Assembly: GCA_030704615.1 (NCBI GenBank)
Contig: CM060732.1
Span: 65,517,053 to 65,577,052 of the forward strand
Length of the DNA stretch: 60,000 nt
Direction: 5' to 3'
Origin: Takakia lepidozioides
Taxonomy: Eukaryota > Streptophyta > Takakiopsida > Takakiales > Takakiaceae
Both the position numbers and the translations under genes were made by a program. Within the stretch, counting starts at the first letter, position 1. Every line of letters begins with the position of its first letter. This document shows positions 10,564 through 19,961 of the stretch, piece by piece. A model generated the notes under the pieces. It was not told where the DNA came from, did not search any database, and was given only the letters and a program-made list of their open reading frames with translations.

Positions 10564-11679
10564 TCAAACTCTGCACCTTTGGTACCACTGGTTCCTGACC
10601 AAGCCAGAGTTTTCATAGAGAAGGTCACCCTTCTCAATGTCTGCCACGACCTGCTCTGTAGTGGGAGTGTCCAATCCTTCTCCTTCCAGAGCAATAGGCT
10701 CCGATGCAACAACATGTACTAACTGAGAGACCTCTGAGACAACCGAGTCAACTGGCTGTGATGGCTGTGGTACCAAAGTGACTTCTTCTTCCTTCTCCAA
10801 AGGTCGTGCTTCCAGTAATAACAGCCCTCTGTGCGGCTGTTCCCCATCTTGCACAAGAGCTATAAAAACATCATCATGTCGCGGTTCCCTTGAAGCTAGT
10901 GGATCGGCCACTATAGGCGTGTCCCTCTTTTGTCTCTTGGACTGGTGCCGCCCTTCCAATTCACCTTCACCATGTGAAGAGCCCTGCTCCTCAATTGCAG
11001 TGGTTGCTGCCTCAAACACTCCCATCTCCTTACGTTCTCGCGCATCAAGTATGCAAGAATCAAGAATAATTTGCGCAATCACTGGACCAGACACAATGAT
11101 TGGAGACTTAGCAGCAGTGCCTTGTAACCGCTTCATCTCTTCCACCAAACCATTGTACATTAAGTCCGCCCAAGCCACATCTTCCCCCCTTAAGGCTTTC
11201 AGTATCTCCTCCGTGAATGATCGGCTAAGGTATTGTTGGTTCTGTTTCATGGCAAACAGAACGTTCAGAACCTGACCAACTTCTTTTAACCCTGGGTACT
11301 CGGCCTTGGTGCAAGTGTATCCCTGAGTCTTAGAGAAACTCCCTTCTTGGAACAAATTGCCTATCTGCAATCTTGCCCTGTGCTCATCGACATTTACACG
11401 GCCTGATGGCAATTCAAACAATTGATGCAAGTATTGGGGAGTAATCTCTATATCTACTCCCCTCACTTGTGTAACTCCCGTCTGAGGTTCAAAGTTATGA
11501 ATGAATTGTATCATGAACGCCCTATGATGCAAGGACCATTCCTTGCGTAGCAGTCCCTCCAATCGCAACTCCTTCCACAGTTGCACTGCCTGAGGTGTAG
11601 CAATTGTCTGCTTCTGCAGAATCGTGGTGCTCTTCACCCTAACATCCTCCATTCCCCGAATTCTCTTCATTCCAGACAA
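10564..11679 (-). CDS. retrotransposon 3' ORF protein, 371 aa, unknown function
   Basis: This is the longest intact frame 3' of pol and runs in the same direction. Residues 1 to about 220 look globular. Within them, a HRAFMIQFIHNF segment followed by VRGVDIEITPQYLHQLFELP resembles the fold shared by plant transposon-associated proteins (putative plant transposon / plant-mobile-domain-like families); that resemblance is by eye only. Residues about 225-371 are acidic, low-complexity and contain a basic KRQKR patch near 255. Athila-type elements also carry an extra ORF in this place, usually called env-like, but I see no signal peptide or transmembrane segment. It lacks RT, integrase or zinc-finger motifs. 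It is less broken than pol, which may be chance. Confidence 0.6.
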   Translation of the reverse strand: MSGMKRIRGMEDVRVKSTTILQKQTIATPQAVQLWKELRLEGLLRKEWSLHHRAFMIQFIHNFEPQTGVTQVRGVDIEITPQYLHQLFELPSGRVNVDEHRARLQIGNLFQEGSFSKTQGYTCTKAEYPGLKEVGQVLNVLFAMKQNQQYLSRSFTEEILKALRGEDVAWADLMYNGLVEEMKRLQGTAAKSPIIVSGPVIAQIILDSCILDARERKEMGVFEAATTAIEEQGSSHGEGELEGRHQSKRQKRDTPIVADPLASREPRHDDVFIALVQDGEQPHRGLLLLEARPLEKEEEVTLVPQPSQPVDSVVSEVSQLVHVVASEPIALEGEGLDTPTTEQVVADIEKGDLLYENSGLVRNQWYQRCRV

Positions 11680-11692
11680 AGCATGAGCTCAT

Positions 11693-12013
11693 TCATTGAA
11701 ATAGCTCTAAGAAAGCTTGCAAGGCGTAGAGCATAAAAGTATGGTTGGCACAGAATGGAATGGGTAAGTGCGTGTAAGCCTGTGTGGCTTGCAAGTATCG
11801 AGTGAGAGAGAATGTACTCTCAACCCGTCCGTCCTTGCGCCACTGCGTAAGAAGTAAAGCGAGCGTATAATCTGTAATATCCGTCATAGCTACAAAGCTA
11901 TAGCTTTGATTGCCCCTTCCGTCGAGACACTGGTTATTCGGAGTCACCCCGACTCTTCCGCTCATAACTCTTCTAATTTCTTGTTCTTGTTTCTTGGAAG
12001 GAACCACCTGCAT
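11693..12013 (-). pseudogene. N-terminal piece of the retrotransposon 3' ORF region
   Basis: 106 codons, with no known motif. It lies directly upstream of the 371-aa ORF in a different frame, so the two may once have been continuous before a small indel near 11680-11692. The segment CLDGRGNQSYSFVAM and an aromatic C-terminus are the only distinctive stretches. Confidence 0.35.
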
Positions 12014-12074
12014 GAAATTCTCGCTCCTGATTGGCTGTTGCCTCCTTGGGTAACTTCTTAATTTTACCCCCCTC

Positions 12075-12103
12075 AGTGGACATTCCTATCTGGAATGTCC
12101 ACT
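12075..12103. other. perfect 12-bp hairpin (stem-loop)
   Basis: AGTGGACATTCC (12075-12086) is followed by a 5-nt loop and its exact complement (12092-12103). It lies in the non-coding gap between pol and the 3' ORFs. Confidence 0.8.
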
Positions 12104-12458
12104 AGGACAGCACATGTGGCAAAAGTCCCCATTTTCTGTACTCGTGAAGGGTTCCGTTACTTTTGCCCTGAATGCATTAATGGGCCCACAAATAGTTTTG
12201 GCTGATGTACCGGTTAGGTACTTTGACGGCCCAGTTTGTCCTCTTGCATGATGACACCCACTTTTTCAATATATGCACCGCGGTGTGCTTCGCCCTAGTG
12301 GCCACATGTTCGTTTTTAGACATGCCTCCGTCTTCCCCTGTCCGCGTGGCACGTTCTCCAAGTTTGACTTCCAAGCTGTCCTTTCATCCGCCGGTCATTT
12401 TTCTGACATTAACCCGCATCCACCTGTCACTAACCCTATGGACTGTGCTACCCATGTG

Positions 12459-12570
12459 GGCTGTATTAGGCTGTGACAGGTTGTGTCAGACTGTTACGAG
12501 CTGTGATAGGCTGTGTGATGTTGTGGTGGGTTGTGATAGACTGTGTCACACTGTGGTGGGCTATGATAGC
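12459..12570. repeat. internal GCTGTG minisatellite related to the LTR repeat
   Basis: About ten degenerate 10-bp units of the GCTGTGATAG type. The same unit forms the tandem repeat inside both LTRs (8903-9028 and 19607-19675), but this copy is in the internal spacer after integrase. Confidence 0.75.
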
Positions 12571-12689
12571 TATGCGAACACCTGTAGCTTCCGCCCTTGC
12601 CATACACACTCGGCTTAATGACAAGTGCTCCATACTCGGTATCACCGGTGCAGTCCATGACTGTTTTTGTGTTTCAACATGCAAATCGT

Positions 12690-13850
12690 GCCGCAAATGG
12701 TTTGTCATGGATACCACTGTATCCCTTCAACTTATTGGCATTGACTCTTCCCAGCATTTCTTTGTTAATGGTTTGTAACATGGCTGTGTTGTTATCATAC
12801 ATCTTCTATATGACATAAGGTCCTTTCCATGGTGATTTAAGCTTAGAAGCTTTAATCTTTCCCTTCTTCTGCAACCACAGTACCAAATCTCCCGTCTTAA
12901 AAGTCTTTAATTTACCTTCATCAAACCGATCCTTTCTCCTCATCTGAATTCTGGTCATGTTGTCTGCTGCATCAGCACATACTTCTTCCACATGGTATAA
13001 TTCATGTTTCCTGATCTTAATTGAATCTTCCAATTCCATTCTCCTCCCCCATTCAGTTCTCATGGTAGGTAACAAGAACTCCACTGGAAGTAAAGCTTCT
13101 ATACCATAAACTAATTGGAATGGTGTATACTTAGTGGTGACTTTATATGAAGTCCTGTATGACCACAAAGCTGTCAGCAGCTTTGTATCCCAATCTGTTC
13201 TGTTTGCATTGACTATCTTAGCCAAGATAGTACATAGTATTTTGTTGGTGGCCTCTGCCTGCCCATTACCCTGTGGGTAATAGGTTGTACTCTTCCTATG
13301 CACAATCATGAACTCTAGTCAATAGTTCTATGGTCTCATTAATGAAGTGACTTCCCTGGTCACTGATAAATTCCAGGGGACAACCAAATCTTGTAAGTAT
13401 ATTATCATACAGGAACCTTGCTGTAGACTTAGCTGTGTTGTCCCTCAGAGCTTTAGCTTCCATCCACTTTGTAGTATAATCAGTGGCTGTGATTATATAC
13501 TTGTTCTGTGTATTTCTGGCTGGTGGGTTAATTGGTCCAACAAAATCTAGTCCCCATTTCTGAAATGGTTCAGTAGGCATCGTAGGATGCAAAGCCATCT
13601 TCCCAGATCTCTACAATGGCCCTAGCCTCTGACACTCATCACAACTCTTGCAATATTTGTGTACATCCTTGAACAAGGTAGGCCACCAGTAACCTGCAAG
13701 TAGTATCTTTCTACTGGTAGTCTCTTCTCCAAAATGACCTCCAGCCACTCTTTTATGAACTTCCTCCAAAACTTTATTTACTTCATGGTGGTACAAGCAT
13801 CGTTTAAGAACTCCATCAGGTCCTAGCTTATACATTCTGCCCCCTATCAT
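12690..13850 (-). pseudogene. retrotransposon integrase (broken)
   Basis: 13611-13850 encodes the HHCC zinc-binding domain (histidines in VHKRVAGGHFG, cysteines in CKSCDEC). 13296-13598 gives the start of the catalytic core, with the first Asp in GLDFVGP and the second in ISDQGSHF. 12806-13309 gives the rest, with the catalytic Glu in QGNGQAEATNK, then a long C-terminal region ending near GPYVI. A frame change near 13310-13316 separates the second Asp from the Glu, and the reading continues past an in-frame TAG at 12806 to about 12690. All D,D,E residues are present, but the frame is broken. Integrase would join cDNA to host DNA. No chromodomain is obvious. Confidence 0.9.
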
Positions 13851-14004
13851 AGTATAAGGTAAAGCCTTGATAGCTATTCTCTTCCTCTGCTCCTTCCCAT
13901 AACTAGGTGGGCACTAACCATGAGTAAGGTATTATCTGATTGGCCACTGCCAATCTAACCAATCATCTGCACTTCCATGCACCTCCACTGCAAATAAACT
14001 CGCA

Positions 14005-15333
14005 TCAGGTAGTTGGTCGTCTACTCCCGTGGCGGGCTCTCCTGTTGCTAGGTAGGACTCCCGTGGCGGGCTCTCTTTCAGTTGTGCTATAGTTCCTTTC
14101 AACACTATTCATCAACCTGCTAGCATAGTACACAGGTGAATCTATGTTTCCTGTAACATTTTGGGCTAACACTGCTCCCAATGCTTCTCCTGAGGCATCA
14201 CAGTGAACATGAAATACTACATGCCAGTGAGGGTTAATCAGCACAGGTGTAGTTGTTACTGACAATGTAAGGTCCTCAAAAGCTTGTTGACATTCAGCTG
14301 TCCATGCAAACACTGCATCTTTCTTCAGAAGCTTCCTCAATGGTGTTGTTATCTGTGCATACCGTCTGACAAATCTTCTGTAATAACTGGTTTGTCCAAG
14401 GAATCTCCTTAGACTCTTAACATTTCCTGGTGGTGGAGATGCTTTAATAGCCTCTGTCTTTCTGGGATCCACAAGCAGTTCCCTCTTACACACAATGTGT
14501 CCCAAAAGTACCCCTGAATTCACACAGAAAGTACACTTTTCTGGATTCGGGCCCAGACCTCTCATCCTGCATCTGGCCAAACATAACTCCAATTTATGCA
14601 AGTGCTCATTCTTAGAACTGTACACACTGAAGTCATCTAAGAACACCTGCATGAAATCATCCAGATACTCATGGAAAGATTCACGTATCACTCTTTGAAA
14701 AGTTGCTGGTGCATTACAGAGTCCAAAAGACATGACTTTGTATGCATAGGCACCCCAGTCTGTGATGAAAGCTGTCTTTCCCTGGTCTTCTTCTGCCCCT
14801 TGCACTTGGTTATACCTACTGAAGCCATCCATGAATGAATACATCTCATGGCCTGCCACAGTGTCCAGTACCGCTTCTGTGAATGACAAAGGGAAGGGAT
14901 CTTTCTTTGTACAAGCATTCAACTTCTTATAGTTTACACAAACTCTCAGTTTACCATTCTTCTTGGGAACTATCACAATGGGTGACAACCAAGTTGTATA
15001 CTCTATCGGGTATATGAACTTAGCCTCAGCCAACTTCTTGATCTCTTCCCCAACCTTCTGTGCATAGTTGGGATTCATTCTGTACCTAGCCTGTTTGATT
15101 GGTACTGACCCTGGTTCCGGTTCAATCTTATGCTGACAGATCTCAGGTGGTATCCCTTTCAGATCCTCATAGCTCCAAGCAAATACATCTCTGTATTTGA
15201 TGAACAGACTCTTAGCTTCCTCAAAGAATTCTGGTTCCAAGTCAGCCCCTACTTTCACCATTCTCGGTTCCTTCTCAGTTCCCACATTCACTTCTCTCAC
15301 TTGCTCATCAGCTGTGATTGTCCAACCAGTCAC
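14005..15333 (-). pseudogene. retrotransposon reverse transcriptase with truncated RNase H
   Basis: A 442-codon frame. Residues about 25-75 are the pre-RT region (DVFAWSYEDLKGI). The RT fingers and palm follow, with SPIVIVPKKNGKLRVCVNYK, MSFGLCNAPATFQR and the catalytic FLDDF box, then thumb and connection (GHIVCKRELLVDP, FLGQTSYYRRFV). RNase H begins at HVHCDASGEALGAVLAQ and ends at TTERE. From there the frame runs into a 19-bp duplication and loses the remaining RNase H. The reverse strand at about 13900-14040 still reads the tether after RNase H (GVDDQLPDASLF), so an internal piece is deleted. RT would copy element RNA to DNA. Confidence 0.93.
14023..14075. repeat. 19-bp direct repeat at the RNase H deletion junction
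   Basis: ACTCCCGTGGCGGGCTCTC occurs at 14023-14041 and again at 14057-14075, separated by 15 nt. It sits exactly where the RNase H sequence stops. Confidence 0.85.
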
Positions 15334-15350
15334 TACTTCATCCTGTAAAC

Positions 15351-16208
15351 TTACAGTGCTGGTTCTTCTAGGATTTCCATTTCTCCCTCTATTTCCTCAT
15401 AGAAATGTGGTGGGTAACTGCTTGTTTCACCCACATTTGGTGTAGCTGTTACTACACCACAACAGATACCTTTTAAACAATTAAGGCCTTCCAGTTGCAT
15501 TTCTGCAACCTGCTCCCACTCTGGGTGTGCAGCAAACAGAGTAGCTTCCTGCTCCTCATCAAGTCCTTTTCTCCAGTCATACTCTCTGACTCCTTGAGGT
15601 CTTCTCGCAGCAGGTAGTCTACTAAATTTCTTAGTGGTGATTTGTACCTTGCACTTCCCATCATGCACAGTTAGTAACTGGGAATTCCAGTCATGGAATA
15701 CCCTGGCCTGTTTCAGCCATGGTCGACCCAGCAATAAGGAGTAAGCTTCCATGACATCATCCATTTTCAATACAGTCACTGTGATCTTAAAGATCATCTT
15801 TTGAATCTGTATCTTAACTCCTCTTATCAAGCCTAATGGCTGAACACTTCTTTGATCCGCCATTGTTATTGTGAATGGGGCTGGTTTCATGATACTTAGA
15901 CCAAGCTTCTGCCTTAATTGGTTTGTCATGATATTAACTCCAGAGCCTCCATCTATCAATACATCAGTCAAGTCTGTGCTTCCAATTCTCAATTGGATTA
16001 CTGGCATAGAATCATCAAAGTCCATGCCTGTTTCTCGCCCTTCTGGCTTCACAATATAGCTTGTCACCTTGCTGTTCAGGTCTGTGTTCCCTGTCACATG
16101 GGCAATCTGATTGATTGCTTGATACTGTCTGTGCCTACAATGAGGTGCCATAGCCAATAGCTGTCCAATGGTAATCTCCGCTTTGGACTGGCATATTACT
16201 TCAGCCAA
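15351..16208 (-). pseudogene. retrotransposon aspartic protease region
   Basis: A 285-codon frame. The active-site motif is VLIDGGSGVNIM near residue 85, the DGG variant of the retropepsin DTG/DSG triplet common in plant Ty3/gypsy elements, and the second conserved block is SLLLGRPWL near residue 158. The C-terminal 90 residues are a linker toward RT. The frame is continuous with gag except for an in-frame TAG at 16224-16226. A frame change near 15345 separates it from RT. It would cleave the Gag-Pol polyprotein by homodimerisation. Confidence 0.88.
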
Positions 16209-16223
16209 AGTCCCTTCATTACC

Positions 16224-18469
16224 CTACACTTGTGCAGCTTCTTTCTTCACTTCATCTTCTCTTTCAGAATCAGAGGAATCTGCCATAGGGATATCAGTAC
16301 TCTTCTGCATTTCCCTTATGGTATCAGCCACTTCCTTGTGTAGTTCCTTATCATCTCTCCAAGCCTCATCATCTTCAGGCACATCAATGTCATCTTCATT
16401 ATCTTCATCTTCCTCATCTACTGGAGGTATTAGTTTAGCTTTGCTTCTGGTTACTATCATCGTACTCACTTCTGGTACAAAACATGGCCTAACCATGTGA
16501 GCTGCCACCACTGGGCCCTCATTCACAGGAGCTCTCATCTCATTCTGGTGTCTGATCTAGAATGGACAGGCTGCCTTGCGATGTCCTGCCTGATTACAAT
16601 AGTAACACAGTTCTTCACCATTGGGTCCTCACCCTTGATCTGCTCTGGGATTATTTCTATAACTTGGATTACCCTGATAGTTGCCCCTGGGATTGCCCTG
16701 GTAATTCCCTCTTGGATTACCTCTCTCTTCCATACCATTGTTATAACCACCAGGCCTACCATAGTGGTCCTGATCACTGTTTCTTCTTGGCTGGGGCTGC
16801 ACTTGATGCACCCTTACTTGCCTAGGTTCTCTTGCAGCTGTCCTTCTGTTGTAATAACAATTTTCAGTAGAATGGTTATCTATTTTACAGATAGTACAGT
16901 GTTTCTCCTTCATGTGGCATTCAGTTGTGGTATGGCCTTCATTCTGGCATTTTGCACACCAAACACCCTTCCTCTAATGTGTTGCAGCCTCTGTGGCATA
17001 CTTCTTCAAGATCTCTTCCAATCTTTTCTCATAGTTATCCCTCTTCAACTTTTCCTTCTTCTTACTCTTCTTCTTGAGCTCTTGCTCTTCTTCCTCATCT
17101 GACTCCTCCTCAGAGTCCTCATCATCCCTTTTCTCTCTCCTGAGCATTCCCAGTTGCTCAATTCTGTTAGCTGTTTCAAATGCCTCCTCCACTGTATTAT
17201 GGGGTAGCATATCCACTTTCTTTTGCAACTCTGGTCTTAGTCCACTCACAAACCAAGTCTTCTGTAACCCTGGTGCTGGTACAGCAGCCAGCTTTTTCAT
17301 CATTAATTCCATCTTTTCCATGTACTCTTCAATAGTTTCAAGCTTCTTTTGCCTTAACTGTTGTAAACTTCCATACACTTCGTCCTCAGTTTTGCTTGTC
17401 CTGAACCTATTTCGGAATGCCGTACTAAGGCCATTCCAGGTCAGGAAATGTTAATCAGGGAATCTTACATACCATTCACTTGCTTTCTTAATAAGTGAAC
17501 AAGGAAACAGTCTCATCTTGGCATCATCGCCATTCTCATTGTTCACAATACACATGTGCTCAAATTGGCTAATGTGTACATCATGATCCCCTTTCCCTGC
17601 GTATATTGGAAAATGTGGTTTTGCCCGTGTTGGAATACCGCCATTTGTGGCCTTACACCCTGCCCTCCGGTAGGTGCTGGTCCTCTTGTTGGTGCTGGTC
17701 CTTGAGGACCTGTTGTAGTAGTGGTGGAACTCCCATCAGGTGCTGGCCCCTGAGCACTCCCTGCTACTGGCCCCACTATATTCACAGTATTCCCAGCTCC
17801 AGTTGCACTACTTCCCACACTCTTTGTCCCCCCATAGCCAAATCCAGGCTACCCGCCTGATCCCCCTGAACCGACACCTTCGTTGGCCTGTGATCCAAGT
17901 GCTCCACTTGATCTAGGTCCAACAGGTTGGGATGTCCTGGTTGTAGTCTCAACCTCAACTGTTGGGTCTACTTCTTCATCTTCCAATTTCTTCTCTCTGT
18001 TTTCATCTTCCAAGTTCTGCTCTTGGGTTTCTTCCTCTTCACTCATGTAACTCAATTGCAATGGTGTTGGAGAGTCTGAACTCTCCATTGGCTCTGCCAC
18101 ATCCACCCCTCCTTCTTTGTCTTCCGTTTCAGAAACTGGAGTTCTTGCTTTTGGTGTTCCATGCCAACTCTTATCAAAGATTTTTGTCAAATCTTTTATC
18201 CAAGGATGTACCTCAGATCTCTCCCCTCGTGGCTGATCTTCTTCCTGTACCAAATCCCTTAATCTTTCTTGTAAAGAATAAGAAGGAGTGGCATCCAACT
18301 CTAGTTCCTCCGGTATGGGTGATGTACTCTCCGATCTTAATGGTGTGAGAGGTCCAGATGACTCCCCTATGTCTATTCCTCTCTCCCAAAGATATGGATA
18401 ATTAGCTTTCAAATAACTCTCTCTCTTTGCTGAATATCTTTGAAGTCTAGCTTCTCTTTCATCACTCAT
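16224..18469 (-). pseudogene. retrotransposon Gag with three zinc knuckles (broken)
   Basis: The Met-initiated part (17849-18469, 206 codons) is an acidic, Ser/Pro-rich N-terminus. After an in-frame TAG and a Gly/Pro/Thr-rich linker (17543-17818), a frame change near 17600 leads to the capsid-type retrotransposon gag domain: CSLIKKASEWYVRF, then the ORF 16974-17378 with LETIEEYMEKMELMMKKL. Three CX2CX4HX4C knuckles follow on the same frame: CAKCQNEGHTTTEC, CTICKIDNHSTENC and, after a TGA at 16629, CYYCNQAGHRKAAC. A TAG near 16557 precedes the acidic tail (16224-16538). Gag would form the virus-like particle and bind RNA. Confidence 0.85.
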
Positions 18470-18572
18470 GTCCCATGTCTTTCATATCTTCAATGACGCA
18501 ATAACCAAAACTCTCTTCTGTAGTATCTCTCGTATATGCCTGGGTTTCTTTCAAGCTTCAAAGCACCCTTGG

Positions 18573-19013
18573 CTATACTAGAAGTCTCTGTTTACCATAT
18601 AACCATATGGCAAACACGTTTGGAAAGTTGTTCTTGGTGTAAGTTTGATCCACAAGATATCCTTGGGAATCCAATTCTTTACCAGTACCACCTCTACAGG
18701 CCACCTGATAAATCTTTATCACTCCTTTCTCCAGACCCCACTCAGGGTCAGCATCATGCACTCTCTTAAGAATGTTTTTTTTACAACCGTCTGGCAATTC
18801 CAAGAACCTCAGAAAGAATTGTTTGGACAATCTTTCTTTCTCAGTTCCATAGGGAATTTGATTCACATCAAATTCTTTAATTCTCCAACCACCATGATCC
18901 CACCAGATGCCTGTCACATCTGGTTGTTCTTGACCCAGTTCCCCAGTATGGTCGCCAAATGTCGAGCGACTTTTACTTACCCATCCCTTCGCTATCCGAG
19001 GTGGAAACTCCAA
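18573..19013 (-). CDS. ORF running from the 5' LTR through the PBS
   Basis: 146 codons. The first 18 lie inside the LTR, the next few are encoded by the primer-binding site itself, and the rest lies upstream of the Gag start. The sequence is well mixed (for example IWWDHGGWRIKEFDVNQIPYG and FFLRFLELPDGCKKNILKRV) and looks protein-like rather than random. I recognise no family. It could be a separate small protein or the original N-terminus of Gag. Confidence 0.45.
   Translation of the reverse strand: MEFPPRIAKGWVSKSRSTFGDHTGELGQEQPDVTGIWWDHGGWRIKEFDVNQIPYGTEKERLSKQFFLRFLELPDGCKKNILKRVHDADPEWGLEKGVIKIYQVACRGGTGKELDSQGYLVDQTYTKNNFPNVFAIWLYGKQRLLV
18940..18957 (-). promoter_or_regulatory. primer-binding site
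   Basis: Two bases inside the 5' LTR, the minus strand reads TGGCGACCATACTGGGGA. Its complement ends in CCA, as a tRNA 3' end must. The TGGCGAC start is common in plant gypsy elements; I cannot name the priming tRNA with confidence. Confidence 0.8.
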
Positions 19014-19814
19014 GATAGAAGAGTTGGATATCTCTAAGCACTCAGCCCGTTCAAAACAATCAGTCGTGACCTACAGTTAGTGAATCATGGTTGTGCTTCC
19101 TATTTGTATTTCTTCTTGCCTTCATGTTAGCAATTTACCTTACTGTGTATACTGAAGCATCAGATTGCTTCAGTATCTACCAAGTTCCATTCACTCATCC
19201 ATTCATTCCACAGCTTCACTCATGTCTCTATACTTAGTGTGATTGTATCGGATAAGTATCAGATTATGATTTATCAGGTATCAAGCCAATGCCATGGTGA
19301 CTCTAATCTGCCCTACAATATCACTACAACTTTGCATGTAACAAGCATCTACTATTCATCTTTCCTCCTTCACCGTGCTCTCCATCCTTGCTCCCGTTCT
19401 TGCTCTTCGCATGATCTCCCCTCATGCATGACCAAGAAGCGCTCCCCGTGAAGTGATCCCCTACCTGGTGCTGCTCTGCCTAATCTACCTGCAAGTTGTT
19501 CCAACCGCCTAACTAACTAACGGTCACCCCTGAAGTAACACGTTCCCTCTGCAGATGTCGTTCCCACACAGTAGTTCCCTGCCAATGATAACTGTTCCCT
19601 CCGTGCGCTGTGACGGGCTGTGCCAAACTGTGTTGGGCTGTGACTGGCTGTGCAAAGCTGTGTCGGGCTGTGATAACCCATGACTTGACTGTGTGAGCCT
19701 GTCTACCACCCCTAAACCTGTGTGGCCTAAGTCTACCATCTGTAAGTCTGCGAAAAATTAAGGGCACCCCACAGAACCCGTAAAAGCGTCTAAGTCCCAA
19801 ACAGCCCTCTAACA
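18960..19814 (-). repeat. LTR (right; 5' LTR of the minus-strand element)
   Basis: 855 bp, collinear with 8257-9166. Its GCTGTG minisatellite (about 19607-19675) is shorter than in the other LTR. Confidence 0.95.
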
Positions 19815-19819
19815 ACATC
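19815..19819. repeat. target-site duplication (right), ACATC
   Basis: Identical to 8252-8256. Confidence 0.9.
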
Positions 19820-19961
19820 AACACCCTGTCATTGAATTTTTGTCGGATGTGCTCAAGCTATGGCAGTCTCAGGTAGACTTGGGCTGGAATCACGGGGTGA
19901 GCGTACCGCCTGGACTATGGATATGTCTGAGCCAATGTTCACGAGGAACGGTGACTGCTTG

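Larger units (their letters stand above)
8257..19814 (-). mobile_element. full-length Ty3/gypsy LTR retrotransposon, 11.6 kb, inactivated
   Basis: Two long direct repeats beginning TGTCGAG and ending CTAACA bound the element, with an exact 5-bp target duplication outside. In minus-strand order it carries: 5' LTR, PBS, an ORF crossing the PBS, gag with zinc knuckles, protease, RT, partial RNase H, integrase, a spacer with a minisatellite, and 3' ORFs with a coiled coil, then PPT and 3' LTR. RT preceding integrase defines Ty3/gypsy. The RT style (DVFAW, FLDDF), the DGGSG protease and the lack of a visible chromodomain fit the plant Tat/Athila-like branch (inference). Many in-frame stops, several frame changes and a deletion in RNase H make this copy non-functional. 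The LTRs differ by about 22 substitutions by eye, nearly all transitions. Confidence 0.95.

Noticed and set aside
10778-11275. 165-codon plus-strand ORF
   Set aside because: Shadow of the 371-aa retrotransposon ORF on the minus strand, with no domain of its own.
16497-17102. 201-codon plus-strand ORF with hydrophobic stretches
   Set aside because: Antisense to Gag zinc knuckles; the hydrophobic runs come from complementing charged and Gln/Asn-rich codons.
17706-17718. Reverse-complement CACTA end (CTGTTGTAGTAG) pairing with 6193
   Set aside because: It lies inside the Gag linker of the gypsy element and is explained by Thr/Gly codons there.
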